From assembly GCF_030271255.1 (NCBI RefSeq), contig NZ_JASJOM010000007.1, forward strand, positions 248,001 to 312,000: a DNA stretch of 64,000 nucleotides, written 5' to 3'. The stretch comes from Peribacillus folii (GTDB lineage: Bacteria; Bacillota; Bacilli; Bacillales; DSM-1321). The number at the start of each line of letters is the position of its first letter. Positions within the stretch are counted from its first letter, which is position 1. The notes below the pieces were generated by a model that worked only from the letters and a program-made list of their open reading frames with translations, made no database searches and was not told where the DNA came from. Position numbers and translations under genes: made by a program. Below, piece by piece: positions 17,241 to 25,634 of this stretch.

Positions 17241-17996
17241 TCATAAGAACACAAACGCAGCCGATATCCCTGCCCCGATCGCTAAAGCGGTCAAACCTGC
17301 ATCCGCTCCCTTGGAAAGTCCCGAAACCAAATGCCCAGCAATCAAATCCCTGGCTGCATTCGTAATTAACAGCCCTGGAACAAGCGGCATCACTGCACCG
17401 ATGATGATCGTGTCCAAGTGACTTCCTACGCCGATGTACACAAAGAACATGGCAACCAAGCCCACCACCAAAGAGGCGATGAATTCAGCAAAAAAACGAA
17501 CCTCCAGCAGCCTATGTAAATAAAGCAGACAGGAAAAGCCCATGCCTCCCGCTATGCAGGACCAGATGAAATCATTCCATTGCCCTTGGAACATGATCAA
17601 AAAGCAACCGCTCGCTATGAAGGCAGCAAAAATCTGGACCCAGAGGGGATACCCCATTCCCGCATTTTCTATTTGCTTTAACCGTGAAAAAGCCTCTGCT
17701 GGTGTCATTTCCTTGCTCGAGATGCTCCGGGAAATGCTATTGACCAAGGTTACCTTGTGTAGATCCGTGGACCTCGTTGAAACCCGAATCAATTTGGAGG
17801 CTGGATGCATGCCGTCCAGGGAAAAAATAATTCCCGTCGGGGTCGAGAAGCTGTGTGAATCCGCGCACCCAAACGCTGCGGCAATCCGGACCATCGTATC
17901 TTCCACCCGTGAGGTTTCCGCTCCGTTCTGGAGCATGATTTTCCCCGCAAGTAAACATACATCTATAATTTCATTGTATGGTATCTGTTCATCCAT
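17241..17996 (-). CDS. ThrE-family exporter, large subunit (YjjP-like)
   Basis: A 251-aa membrane protein of the ThrE/YjjP family. The cytoplasmic N-terminal part (about 1-115) has the family patterns LLAGKIMLQNGAETSRVEDTM and SFSTPTGIIFSL. Five TM segments follow, including GAVMPLVPGLLITNAARDLI. GGAGAGGATAAT precedes the ATG. It is the first gene of the pair. Together with the small subunit it reproduces the domain order of full-length ThrE. Confidence 0.9.
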   Translation of the reverse strand: MDEQIPYNEIIDVCLLAGKIMLQNGAETSRVEDTMVRIAAAFGCADSHSFSTPTGIIFSLDGMHPASKLIRVSTRSTDLHKVTLVNSISRSISSKEMTPAEAFSRLKQIENAGMGYPLWVQIFAAFIASGCFLIMFQGQWNDFIWSCIAGGMGFSCLLYLHRLLEVRFFAEFIASLVVGLVAMFFVYIGVGSHLDTIIIGAVMPLVPGLLITNAARDLIAGHLVSGLSKGADAGLTALAIGAGISAAFVFL

Positions 17997-18316
17997 ATTA
18001 TCCTCTCCATCACTTCCGCGTGAGTTTCTCTCATTCTAAGAATCACGAACTTATCCGCTTAAATCCACCTCATAATAGCCCAATTCCCGTGAAAAGGATA
18101 TAAAAATGTTCATTCAGGCTCATCTTTATTCCAGTATTCCCTTTATTGCTGGCTAAAACCACTCATATCGAGGAATTTGTGAACGCCACTTTCCTAAAAA
18201 AACCATAATATTTGGATATTAGTGGTAGAATACGATTGGAACAGGAAGGTTTTAGTGGACTTGATTTCAGCTTTTCAATCCATTTGGGCTGCCGGCCATT
18301 TTTAAAGGAGGGAAAT
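17997..18316. other. Intergenic region of about 320 bp, no gene seen
   Basis: The gap holds the promoter regions of the minus-strand exporter pair and of the small plus-strand membrane protein gene. No open frame has a ribosome binding site and no strong hairpin was seen. Confidence 0.4.
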
Positions 18317-18454
18317 ATGGAAATTCTAGTTGGATTGGCTCTTCTTCTTATCGTATATTTTTCTTCAAATATCATTGAGAAAAGATTGAAGAATATCGAA
18401 GAACAAAATACTCGTGTCATAAAGGTCTTAGAGGAAATCAGAGATAAGAAGTAG
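18317..18454 (+). CDS. Very small single-span membrane protein (45 aa)
   Basis: ATG 18317 is preceded by AAAGGAGGGAAAT, an excellent ribosome binding site, which makes this short frame credible. The product has one TM segment at about residues 2-20, followed by a charged amphipathic helix (EKRLKNIEEQNTRVIKVLEE) with heptad-like spacing that may form a coiled coil. The family is not recognised. It may be a membrane-anchored oligomerising microprotein. A 9-bp hairpin follows at 18485-18509. Confidence 0.65.
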   Translation: MEILVGLALLLIVYFSSNIIEKRLKNIEEQNTRVIKVLEEIRDKK

Positions 18455-18484
18455 CACGGTTTTTATTCATATTGGGCAAGGCCA

Positions 18485-18509
18485 TAATAGCCGGAAACCA
18501 CGGCTATTA
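18485..18509 (+). terminator. Hairpin after the 45-aa membrane protein gene
   Basis: TAATAGCCG (18485-18493) and CGGCTATTA (18501-18509) are perfect reverse complements. No T run follows directly, so terminator function is uncertain. Confidence 0.4.
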
Positions 18510-18632
18510 GTCCATGAAAATAAAAAAATAAATTCATTTTTTAAAAAAAGTGATCCAAACCCATCCCTCTCCCCGTTTATTAGGTGTAAAGAAAAACGGA
18601 GTTAAACAGAATGAATGAGGAGAGTGGATAAA

Positions 18633-19979
18633 ATGAGATTCAGTAAAAAATTGATCATCCCTGTTTTAGGTGCTTCATTGTTAATGCCAACGATGGCAAA
18701 TGTGAGTGCTGAGGAAATGAAGCCAACAGCCGTTACACCGGCAGCCGATTTACGGGCTGACCTGGACTACTTATTATCCGAACACTTCACATTGGCGGTA
18801 GCAGCCATGACAACGGCGTACGAGGGATCTAAAGATGCAGACGAAGCATTCAAAGCGCTGGATCAAAATGCCGTTGATATGGAACCGGCCATTGCCTCCA
18901 TTTATGGAGAAAAAGGCGCTGCCGAATTCGAGAGGATTTTCCGGGAGCATAATAACTATACAGATGATTTCGTGAAAGCGACAAAGGATAAAGACGAAGC
19001 TGCCATGGCAGAAGTTGATAAAGAAGTTGAACAATTCGTAAATGAATTTGCGAAGTTTTTAAGTACAGCCACTGAAGGTAAACTCCCTGAAGCTGCAGCC
19101 AAAGAAGCGCTTCGCATGCATGAAGACCAAGTAAAAGAAACATTTGAAGACTACGTAGAAGGCGATTATGAAGGTGCTGCCAAAACATATCGTGAAGGCT
19201 TCCAGCATATGTTCGACATCAGTAAAGCGCTATCCACTTCTATTGTAACGCAAATGCCGGATAAATTTGAAAATTCAAAAGCGGACACACCTGCCGCTGA
19301 TTTACGTTCTACATTGAACAGTTTGGCAGCTGAACACTTTGCTTTAGCCACAATGGGCATGCAAAAAGGCTTCGAAGGGGCAAAGGACTATGACTATATC
19401 GGTTGGTCCGAAAATGCCAATACAGCTGATTTCAAAGCGGCAATCGGTTCAGTGTATGGTGATGAAGGCGCTGCCCAATTCGAAAAAATCTGGCAGGGAG
19501 ATCACATCAATGCACAAGCTGAATTCGTAAGTGCACAAATAAAGGGTGATGAAGCAGGCGAGCAGGCAGCAAAAGATAAGCTCCATAAGTTTGCACAAGA
19601 GTTTGGTACATTCCTAGGCAGTGCAACAGGAGAGAATCTGCCAACGAAGGCAGCTCAAGAAGCGGTTAAAGCACATGAAGATACTGTCATCAAAACATTT
19701 GAACAATACGTAGCGGGCGACTATGCCGGCAGCTATGACACATACCGTGAAGGGTACAAATTAATGTTTGGTGTCGGTCAAGCGCTTGGCGATGCCATCG
19801 TCAAACAAAACCCAGACAAGTTTGCCGGAACGGCGATGCCATCCGATATGCCGAAAACAGGCATGGGCGGTGCTTCCGAACAAACAACGAACCCACTGAC
19901 AATCATGTGGACAGCGTTAGGTTCATTAGCAGCGTTAATGGCAGTCGTGGTCGTACGTAAAAGAAAACTGTCTAAATAA
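18633..19979 (+). CDS. Cell-wall-anchored surface protein with duplicated helical domain (MPKTG sorting signal)
   Basis: A 448-aa protein with a Sec signal peptide (cut after about residue 26, NVSA-E). Two homologous helical domains at about 36-212 and 219-397 follow, then a sorting signal: MPKTG at 406-410, a hydrophobic stretch, and a KRKLSK tail. The domains conserve His at the same offset of about 185: H51/H235, H106/H291 and H163/H348, with neighbouring Glu (E50/E234, E100/E284, E164/E349). H192 has no partner in repeat two. This resembles a four-helix metal-binding bundle, but that is inference. ATG 18633 has GAGGAG ten bases upstream; an ATG at 18615 would overlap that site. The dedicated sortase gene lies 98 bases downstream. 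Confidence 0.85.
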   Translation: MRFSKKLIIPVLGASLLMPTMANVSAEEMKPTAVTPAADLRADLDYLLSEHFTLAVAAMTTAYEGSKDADEAFKALDQNAVDMEPAIASIYGEKGAAEFERIFREHNNYTDDFVKATKDKDEAAMAEVDKEVEQFVNEFAKFLSTATEGKLPEAAAKEALRMHEDQVKETFEDYVEGDYEGAAKTYREGFQHMFDISKALSTSIVTQMPDKFENSKADTPAADLRSTLNSLAAEHFALATMGMQKGFEGAKDYDYIGWSENANTADFKAAIGSVYGDEGAAQFEKIWQGDHINAQAEFVSAQIKGDEAGEQAAKDKLHKFAQEFGTFLGSATGENLPTKAAQEAVKAHEDTVIKTFEQYVAGDYAGSYDTYREGYKLMFGVGQALGDAIVKQNPDKFAGTAMPSDMPKTGMGGASEQTTNPLTIMWTALGSLAALMAVVVVRKRKLSK

Positions 19980-20013
19980 GAAATACCAAATTTTCCTTAC
20001 ACTATATAATAAT

Positions 20014-20048
20014 GAAAAAAAGAGAGTTCATTCTCTCTTTTTTTTTTC
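20014..20048 (+). terminator. Terminator between surface protein and sortase genes
   Basis: AAAAAAGAGAG pairs with CTCTCTTTTTT around the loop TTCATT, followed by a long T run. The sortase must therefore depend on read-through or its own promoter. Confidence 0.8.
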
Positions 20049-20077
20049 AACTTGAGTGATAGAAGGGAGGTCATGAT

Positions 20078-21034
20078 ATGAATAAACTAATTCATGCCGC
20101 TTGCTTTATCTTGATTGCCATCATATTGGTCAGCGGAGCGACTTATGTGAAGCAATTTATAGTTCAAGCATCGGAAACGGAAGGGCAGGATAGGAAACAA
20201 GTTAAAGAAACAAAAAAAGAAGATGTCAAAAATCGTCTCACGCTTGCAGAGGAATTCACGGTACTAAAGGAGCATGATACAGAAAAGGAACAGCTCAATA
20301 AAAAATTCACCGGGATAATCCCGACACATGTAACCATACCTTCAATTGAAGTGGATGCTTCAATTGAGCAGGTCGGTTTATTGGAAACAGGTGAAATGGC
20401 TGCCCCTTCCACTGAAGACGGTGTCGCTTGGTTTGAGCCTGGTGCAAAACCAGGGGCGAAAGGCAATGCTATATTGGCTGGGCATGTGGATAGCAAGACA
20501 GGACCCGCCATTTTCTATCATTTGAAAGACCTCGAAACAGGCGATGAAATTACAGTTACAGACAAACAAGGAACAAAACTTACATTTGTGGTGAAAAAAA
20601 AGAAAAGCTACCCACGAGACAAAGCCCCCCTTAACGAAATCTTCGGATATAGCAAAGGGCGCCAATTGAATTTGATAACATGCACAGGCACCTTCGATCG
20701 ATCGAAAGGGACGCATCAAGAACGATTGGTCGTTTATACAGAACTAAAATCGGACGAAGCAATGCAGCTTGAAAGGGAAGCGCAACTTCCTGATGCACCG
20801 GCGAATGTAAAGATAAGCGGTAATTTGTTAACCTGGTATGCCGTCCGGGAAGGGAATATCATTGGCTACCGGATTTACAAAAAAGAGCCTGGAGGGACCT
20901 TCACGCATATCGGGAGCATATCTGAGTATGAACGTAAAAGTTATGTAGATAAAAACGCCTCTAAAGCTCTTTACTATGTAACAGCAGTTAATGAATATGG
21001 CCAGGAATCCACTCCGTCCAGCATTGCCAAATGA
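20078..21034 (+). CDS. Sortase with C-terminal fibronectin type III-like domain
   Basis: A 318-aa membrane-anchored transpeptidase. The N-terminal anchor is at about 5-22, followed by a charged linker. The sortase domain (about 80-225) has the catalytic set H136 (LAGHVDS), C202 (LNLITCTG) and R216 (HQERLVVY). The sequence fits class F/D-like sortases better than class A or B. Residues about 236-316 form an FN3-like module (PDAPANVKISGNLLTWYAV, then IIGYRIYKK and YYVTAVNEYG), an uncommon addition. GAAGGGAGGTCATGAT precedes the ATG. The gene follows the MPKTG surface protein, its likely substrate. The FN3 module may hold the enzyme at the wall or bind the substrate. Confidence 0.88.
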   Translation: MNKLIHAACFILIAIILVSGATYVKQFIVQASETEGQDRKQVKETKKEDVKNRLTLAEEFTVLKEHDTEKEQLNKKFTGIIPTHVTIPSIEVDASIEQVGLLETGEMAAPSTEDGVAWFEPGAKPGAKGNAILAGHVDSKTGPAIFYHLKDLETGDEITVTDKQGTKLTFVVKKKKSYPRDKAPLNEIFGYSKGRQLNLITCTGTFDRSKGTHQERLVVYTELKSDEAMQLEREAQLPDAPANVKISGNLLTWYAVREGNIIGYRIYKKEPGGTFTHIGSISEYERKSYVDKNASKALYYVTAVNEYGQESTPSSIAK

Positions 21035-21227
21035 TAAAAAGCCCACTATTAAAAGTGAACTTTAGATACCTTTATCAAGGATTGTGTTCGGCATTGCACC
21101 GGACCGGTCCTTTTCCTTTTGCCGTCCTCCACTATGGTCAGCTCCCGTTCGCTAGAAGATGCGAGATCCCTGGATAAGGAGTCACTTAAGCGCACCTTCC
21201 GAGAGCCAACGCAAACAAGGAAAACGC

Positions 21228-22049
21228 TTATCCTCCCACCTTCCCCAACCCCTTTTGAATGAAGTCCTCCACGGTTTTATTAAACAAATCGCTTTCTTCC
21301 AAAAAAGGACAATGGCAGCTATCTTCGAAGATCACGAGTCGGGAATCCGGGATCTGTTCATGCAAATGCTCACCTGCAGCAACCGGGATCACCTTTTCTT
21401 GCCTGCCAAAACAAAGAAGGGTGGGAACATTGATTTGCGGCAGGAATTCACGATAATCGACGATTGATTGGTCGAACAGGATGCTGCTGGCAATCGATTC
21501 AGGCATTCTCGTCACTTCCTCGAGCATCCAGGCTGCATCAGCCTCGGTTAATTCGTTCTTAAACATCGAGGCCAGGAAAGCTCGTAAAAACGGGGTGCGA
21601 TTCGTTTGGATCTCCGTCATGAAGGCTATCAATGTGCCAATATCAAATGCACCTATCTCGAAGTCAGGCCATTTAAAATCAGAGGCCAGCTCATCGACTA
21701 TCACGGTTGAATGGACATTCCCCCCGCCGAATTGCTTCAAGTAATCCCAGACGACAAAAGCCCCCATCGACCAGCCTACAAGGATGACATCCTTCAAGCC
21801 CCGTTCAGTAAGGAACGCATGAAGGTCCTTGGCATAAACGGAGACGGTATTTCCATAATGAACCTGGTTTGACTGGCCATGGCTCCTTAAATCAAGTAAA
21901 ATCGTGCGATGTTTTTGTGAGAAATATCGAAGCTGCTTTGTAAAGAAGCGGCTGCTCATCCACACTCCATGGATAAAAATGATTGGCCTCCCTTGCCCTT
22001 TTTCTTCATAAAACAGCCGGACATCCTTATCCACATCAAAAAATGGCAT
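21228..22049 (-). CDS. Alpha/beta hydrolase
   Basis: A 273-aa cytoplasmic hydrolase of the alpha/beta fold. The oxyanion region is IFIHGVWMSS, the nucleophile elbow GWSMGAF (Ser near residue 97), the acid is probably Asp or Glu in the LLCFGRQEKVIP region, and the catalytic His is in DSCHCPFLEE near the C-terminus. The start is ATG 22049, six bases after AGGAGG. A GTG 15 bases further upstream lies inside that site. Homologues include esterases and non-heme chloroperoxidase-like proteins, so the substrate is unknown. Monocistronic. Confidence 0.85.
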   Translation of the reverse strand: MPFFDVDKDVRLFYEEKGQGRPIIFIHGVWMSSRFFTKQLRYFSQKHRTILLDLRSHGQSNQVHYGNTVSVYAKDLHAFLTERGLKDVILVGWSMGAFVVWDYLKQFGGGNVHSTVIVDELASDFKWPDFEIGAFDIGTLIAFMTEIQTNRTPFLRAFLASMFKNELTEADAAWMLEEVTRMPESIASSILFDQSIVDYREFLPQINVPTLLCFGRQEKVIPVAAGEHLHEQIPDSRLVIFEDSCHCPFLEESDLFNKTVEDFIQKGLGKVGG

Positions 22050-22213
22050 AATCCCCCTCCTCACCGCTATTTTTTAAATATCCTTCTTATTATGTATTGC
22101 GTATCGCCTTTTAACATTCCTTCCTTTAAAAATATATTGTCAAACCTCCAGCTAAAGTTGATAATGAAGTATATTTTCATTGTTATCTTCATCCTGAAAG
22201 GACGGAATTTTTC

Positions 22214-23482
22214 ATGAAGAGCTTTTTTAAAAACTATCGATCCTCATTAATCCTACTCACTGCCATCATTATCGGTGGGATAGCGGGCGTCGTTTTCGGT
22301 GAGAAAACATCTGTCATCCAGCCGTTGGGAGACTTATTCCTAAATCTGATGTTCACAATCATCGTCCCCTTGGTGTTTTTTAGCATCGCTTCGGCCATTG
22401 CCAATATGAGCGGGATGAATCGCTTAGGCAAAATCATGGGCAGCATCGTGATCGTTTTCCTGACGACAGCCGCTTTGGCTGCCGTGATTGGTTTCATTGG
22501 GACAACCATCATCAACCCACTCGAAGGCACAGATACGTCAGCCATCAAAGAATTGATGGAAAACAGTTCCCCTGAGGAAAAGGTTGAAGAGGTTTCTTTC
22601 TTCAGTCAACTGGTCAACACTGTGACCGTTTCTGATTTTCCGGAACTATTCTCGAGAAGCAATATGCTCCAGCTTATCGTTTTCTCGGTGTTAATTGGAC
22701 TTTCGACTGCACTTGTCGGCGAGAAGGCTAGACCGATCACTGAATTTTTGACAGCTGGTACGGCTGTCATGATGAAGGTCGTGAAGATCGTCATGTACTA
22801 TGCACCTATTGGGCTTGGCGCTTATTTTGCGACGATCATCGGACAGCTCGGTCCGCAGATTTTGGAAGGCTATGCCCGTACCTTCGTTCTTTATCTCGTC
22901 TTAGCCTTGATTTATTATTTTGGCTTCTTCACTTTGTATGCCTTTATCGCAGGTGGGAAGGATGGCGTCAAACTCTTTTGGAAAAATGCCTTGGCACCTT
23001 CCATTACAGCCATCGCTACGTGCTCCAGTGCCGCATCCATTCCAGTCAACCTGGAATCAGTCAAGAAAATGGGCGTGCCAAAGGATATCGCGGAAACGGT
23101 CATTCCTCTCGGAGCCAACACTCATAAGGATGGATCCGTATTTGGCGGCATTCTGAAAATCGTATTCCTATTCAGCTTATTCGGTAAGGATATGACCAGT
23201 ATTTCCAGCATATTAAGCATCCTTGCCGTTGCCTTTTTGGTTGGTGCTGTCATGGGTGCCATTCCTGGAGGAGGGATGATCGGGGAAATGCTGATTCTCA
23301 GTGTATTCGGCTTCCCGGTTGAAGTGTTGCCGATCATTGCGGTTATATCCACGATTATCGATGCACCTGCTACACTGCTGAACTCAACAGGAAACACAGT
23401 TTGTGCCATGCTCGTGTCCCGGCTCGTCGAGGGCAAGAACTGGTTAAAGCAAGCTTTTATTAAAGAAGATTCTGCCGTATGA
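22214..23482 (+). CDS. Dicarboxylate/amino acid:cation symporter (DAACS family)
   Basis: A 422-aa membrane transporter of the GltP/DctA fold with eight TM segments and two re-entrant loops. The HP1 Ser-rich tip is TCSSAASIP. The TM7 region, usually close to GATINMDGT, reads PLGANTHKDGSVFGG here, so the cation/substrate site diverges from the glutamate or C4-dicarboxylate types. The HP2 region is AIPGGGMIGEMLIL and the TM8 region is IDAPATLLNSTGNTVCAMLVSR. GAAAGGACGG precedes the ATG. The substrate cannot be assigned. It is monocistronic and closed by a strong terminator. Confidence 0.88.
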   Translation: MKSFFKNYRSSLILLTAIIIGGIAGVVFGEKTSVIQPLGDLFLNLMFTIIVPLVFFSIASAIANMSGMNRLGKIMGSIVIVFLTTAALAAVIGFIGTTIINPLEGTDTSAIKELMENSSPEEKVEEVSFFSQLVNTVTVSDFPELFSRSNMLQLIVFSVLIGLSTALVGEKARPITEFLTAGTAVMMKVVKIVMYYAPIGLGAYFATIIGQLGPQILEGYARTFVLYLVLALIYYFGFFTLYAFIAGGKDGVKLFWKNALAPSITAIATCSSAASIPVNLESVKKMGVPKDIAETVIPLGANTHKDGSVFGGILKIVFLFSLFGKDMTSISSILSILAVAFLVGAVMGAIPGGGMIGEMLILSVFGFPVEVLPIIAVISTIIDAPATLLNSTGNTVCAMLVSRLVEGKNWLKQAFIKEDSAV

Positions 23483-23489
23483 TTGAACG

Positions 23490-23521
23490 GACGCCTGGTT
23501 TTCCAGGCGTCTTTTTTTTTA
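23490..23521 (+). terminator. Terminator of the DAACS symporter gene
   Basis: GACGCCTGG (23490-23498) and CCAGGCGTC (23503-23511) pair perfectly around TTTT and are followed by about ten T residues. Confidence 0.92.
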
Positions 23522-23577
23522 TGAGAAAGGGGTTCCTTCCGGTTGCATAGAATGTAACAGGGAAGAGAGGGGATATT

Positions 23578-24249
23578 ATGTTCATGAAATGGTTGCCTGC
23601 GGCGATCCTTATAACGGGACTGGCTTATATTTTCGTCATACCTGAAGAACCCATGCTTTTGAAAATCCTCTGCAAAGTGATTCCGATGTTATTGATTTTG
23701 CTTTACGCCAGCAAAATAGGAGGAACAAGGAATATATACCAAACCTTAATACTCCTTGGTCTATTCTTTTGCATGCTTGGAGATGGCTTGTTGATTTGGT
23801 TTCTTATCGGTCTTTCCGCCTTCTTGATCGGCCATCTTTTCTATATTGCGGCCTTCCTGAAGTCATGGAGCTTTTCCTGGCTTCGATTCGCAACGATTTT
23901 GCCGATTACCCTTTACTCCACTGTGATAGGCCGTGAAATCATCTTTTCTTTAATTGAAACAGGTGACAATGGTCTCATCTTCCCTGTGATCGGTTATGTG
24001 ACGGTCATCTCCCTCATGGGCTGGACGGCGATCATGACCAGAAATACCGCTGCAATCATCGGCGGGATTCTGTTCGTGATTTCCGATTCCATCTTAGCTT
24101 GGAACAAATTCATTGACGTTATTGCTTTTTCCGGTCCACTGATCATGCTTACCTATTATGCCGCCCAGTTTTTCATCGCTTCAAGCATTCGCAAAGACGC
24201 TTCATTCGGTTTTGTGAATGGTTTGAAAAATGAAACGCCCAGCCAATAG
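23578..24249 (+). CDS. YhhN/TMEM86-family membrane protein (lysoplasmalogenase-like)
   Basis: A 223-aa protein with about eight TM segments. It has the YhhN family features FCMLGDGLLIW, SAFLIGHLFYIAAF and the later GGILFVISDSILAWNKF. Animal members of the family (TMEM86) hydrolyse the vinyl-ether bond of lysoplasmalogens, while bacterial roles are not settled. The conserved Asp residues (in GDG and SDS) are the presumed catalytic positions. GAGAGGGGATATT precedes the ATG. Monocistronic. Confidence 0.82.
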   Translation: MFMKWLPAAILITGLAYIFVIPEEPMLLKILCKVIPMLLILLYASKIGGTRNIYQTLILLGLFFCMLGDGLLIWFLIGLSAFLIGHLFYIAAFLKSWSFSWLRFATILPITLYSTVIGREIIFSLIETGDNGLIFPVIGYVTVISLMGWTAIMTRNTAAIIGGILFVISDSILAWNKFIDVIAFSGPLIMLTYYAAQFFIASSIRKDASFGFVNGLKNETPSQ

Positions 24250-24284
24250 CATGACGATGTCGGTTCGTTCCACATGAAACAATG

Positions 24285-24327
24285 AAAAAGGCATTCACCG
24301 CTCGAATTGAGCGGTGAATGCCTTTTT
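24285..24327. terminator. Bidirectional terminator
   Basis: Two perfect 19-base arms (24285-24303 and 24309-24327), beginning AAAAAGGCATTC and ending GAATGCCTTTTT, flank a 5-base loop. It serves both the YhhN gene and the convergent methyltransferase gene. Confidence 0.92.
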
Positions 24328-25527
24328 TCAGCCTTTTATTTTCCTGATGAAGACCACTTTTAAATAGTTGCCTTCCTTATATTCCGGACGCGTTTTGAAA
24401 TCGGAAGGCAATGAGAATTGCTCGATGATTTCATACGTCCCATTACTTTCCCTGAAGGCTGCATCGATGAAGCTCCTGAATTTTTTCATATCAAACGTGC
24501 TGCAATTAGTCGAAGCGATGATGACTCCGTTATCCTCTGTAATGGCAATGGTGTCCTTCAATAGATTCGTATAGTCTTTGCCGGCACTGAACGTAAACTT
24601 CTTCGATTTGGCAAAGCTCGGCGGATCGAGGATGACCAAGTCGAATTTCAACTCTTTCTTCACTGCATATTTAAAATACTTGAATACATCCATCACCACG
24701 ATGTTCTGTGTTTCAGGATCTATTCCGTTCACGCTGAACTGTTCGATCGTCTTCGGTAAACTGCGGTTGGCAAGATCGACACTCGTTGTTTTTATCGCAC
24801 CGCCCAAAGCGGCAAACACGGAAAATGCCCCCGTATAGGAAAACATATTCAGCACCGTTTTCCCTTTTGCGTATTCATCACGGATTTTGCGCCTGACCTC
24901 GCGCTGATCAAGGAAGACACCGACCATGGCCCCATCATTCAAATAAACAGCGAACTGGACTCCGTTTTCCTTTACAAGAAGCGGAAATTCCGGTTGCTCG
25001 CCCATGACGAAATCATCTTCATCGACATACTGACCCTTTGTATCAAAGCGTTTCTTCTGATAAATCGATTTGACCTCGACGGTATCCTGCAATGCCTTGA
25101 TGATGTAATCTTTGAATGAATAAATCCCTTTGCTATACCAGCTGATGACATAGTGACCGTCATAATGATCGATGATCAAACCGCCAATTCCATCGCCCTC
25201 CCCGTTAAACACACGGAAAGCGGTCGTCTCAGGATCTTTGAAATAAGGGTTACGGAATTCAACGGCTGCCTGGATCTTCCCACTAAAAAAGGGTTGATCG
25301 ATTTTTTCATTTTCACTTTTGGTCAATACCCAGCCATAGCCCTTATTTTGTTTCCCGTAATATCCCTTTGCGAGGAAGCGTTTATTCTCATCCACCAAAC
25401 GCACTAAAGCCCCCTCTTCCTGAAGATCATGAAGATTGGATATCGACTCTTTAGCGATCAGCGGAAAGCCCTTGCCCATTTTGCTTGCATACTTGGCTTT
25501 CACTTTTATATCTATTTCTTTTCCCAT
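24328..25527 (-). CDS. RlmI-like class I rRNA methyltransferase
   Basis: A 399-aa SAM-dependent methyltransferase of the RlmI/YccW family, which methylates cytosine in 23S rRNA in E. coli. The N-terminal PUA-like RNA-binding domain (about 1-75) has GALVRLVDENKRFLAKGYY. A linker domain and the Rossmann domain follow, with motif I in TVLNMFSYTGAFSVFAALGGA, an acidic residue in TTSVDLANRSL and the catalytic-region motif FDLVILDPPSFAKSK. The exact target base in this organism is not known. It is monocistronic, between the bidirectional hairpin at 24285 and the PTS gene terminator. Confidence 0.88.
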   Translation of the reverse strand: MGKEIDIKVKAKYASKMGKGFPLIAKESISNLHDLQEEGALVRLVDENKRFLAKGYYGKQNKGYGWVLTKSENEKIDQPFFSGKIQAAVEFRNPYFKDPETTAFRVFNGEGDGIGGLIIDHYDGHYVISWYSKGIYSFKDYIIKALQDTVEVKSIYQKKRFDTKGQYVDEDDFVMGEQPEFPLLVKENGVQFAVYLNDGAMVGVFLDQREVRRKIRDEYAKGKTVLNMFSYTGAFSVFAALGGAIKTTSVDLANRSLPKTIEQFSVNGIDPETQNIVVMDVFKYFKYAVKKELKFDLVILDPPSFAKSKKFTFSAGKDYTNLLKDTIAITEDNGVIIASTNCSTFDMKKFRSFIDAAFRESNGTYEIIEQFSLPSDFKTRPEYKEGNYLKVVFIRKIKG

Positions 25528-25591
25528 CTATATCATCCTATCTATGCAAATGCTTACCTTCCCATTTTACCCTAATCCCTTTATAAATAAA

Positions 25592-25617
25592 AACCAGCCC
25601 GGTCACCCAGGCTGGTT
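25592..25617 (-). terminator. Terminator of the PTS IIC-like gene
   Basis: AACCAGCC (25592-25599) and GGCTGGTT (25610-25617) are perfect reverse complements, followed in the minus direction by TTTATTTAT. Confidence 0.75.
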
Positions 25618-25634
25618 CCTAAAAAAAATCTTGA

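Noticed and set aside
22160-22200. Partial inverted repeat GATAATGAA/TTCATTGTTATC before the DAACS gene, looking like a Fur box
   Set aside because: The arms contain an insertion and the fit to the 7-1-7 Fur consensus is poor compared with the siderophore operon boxes.
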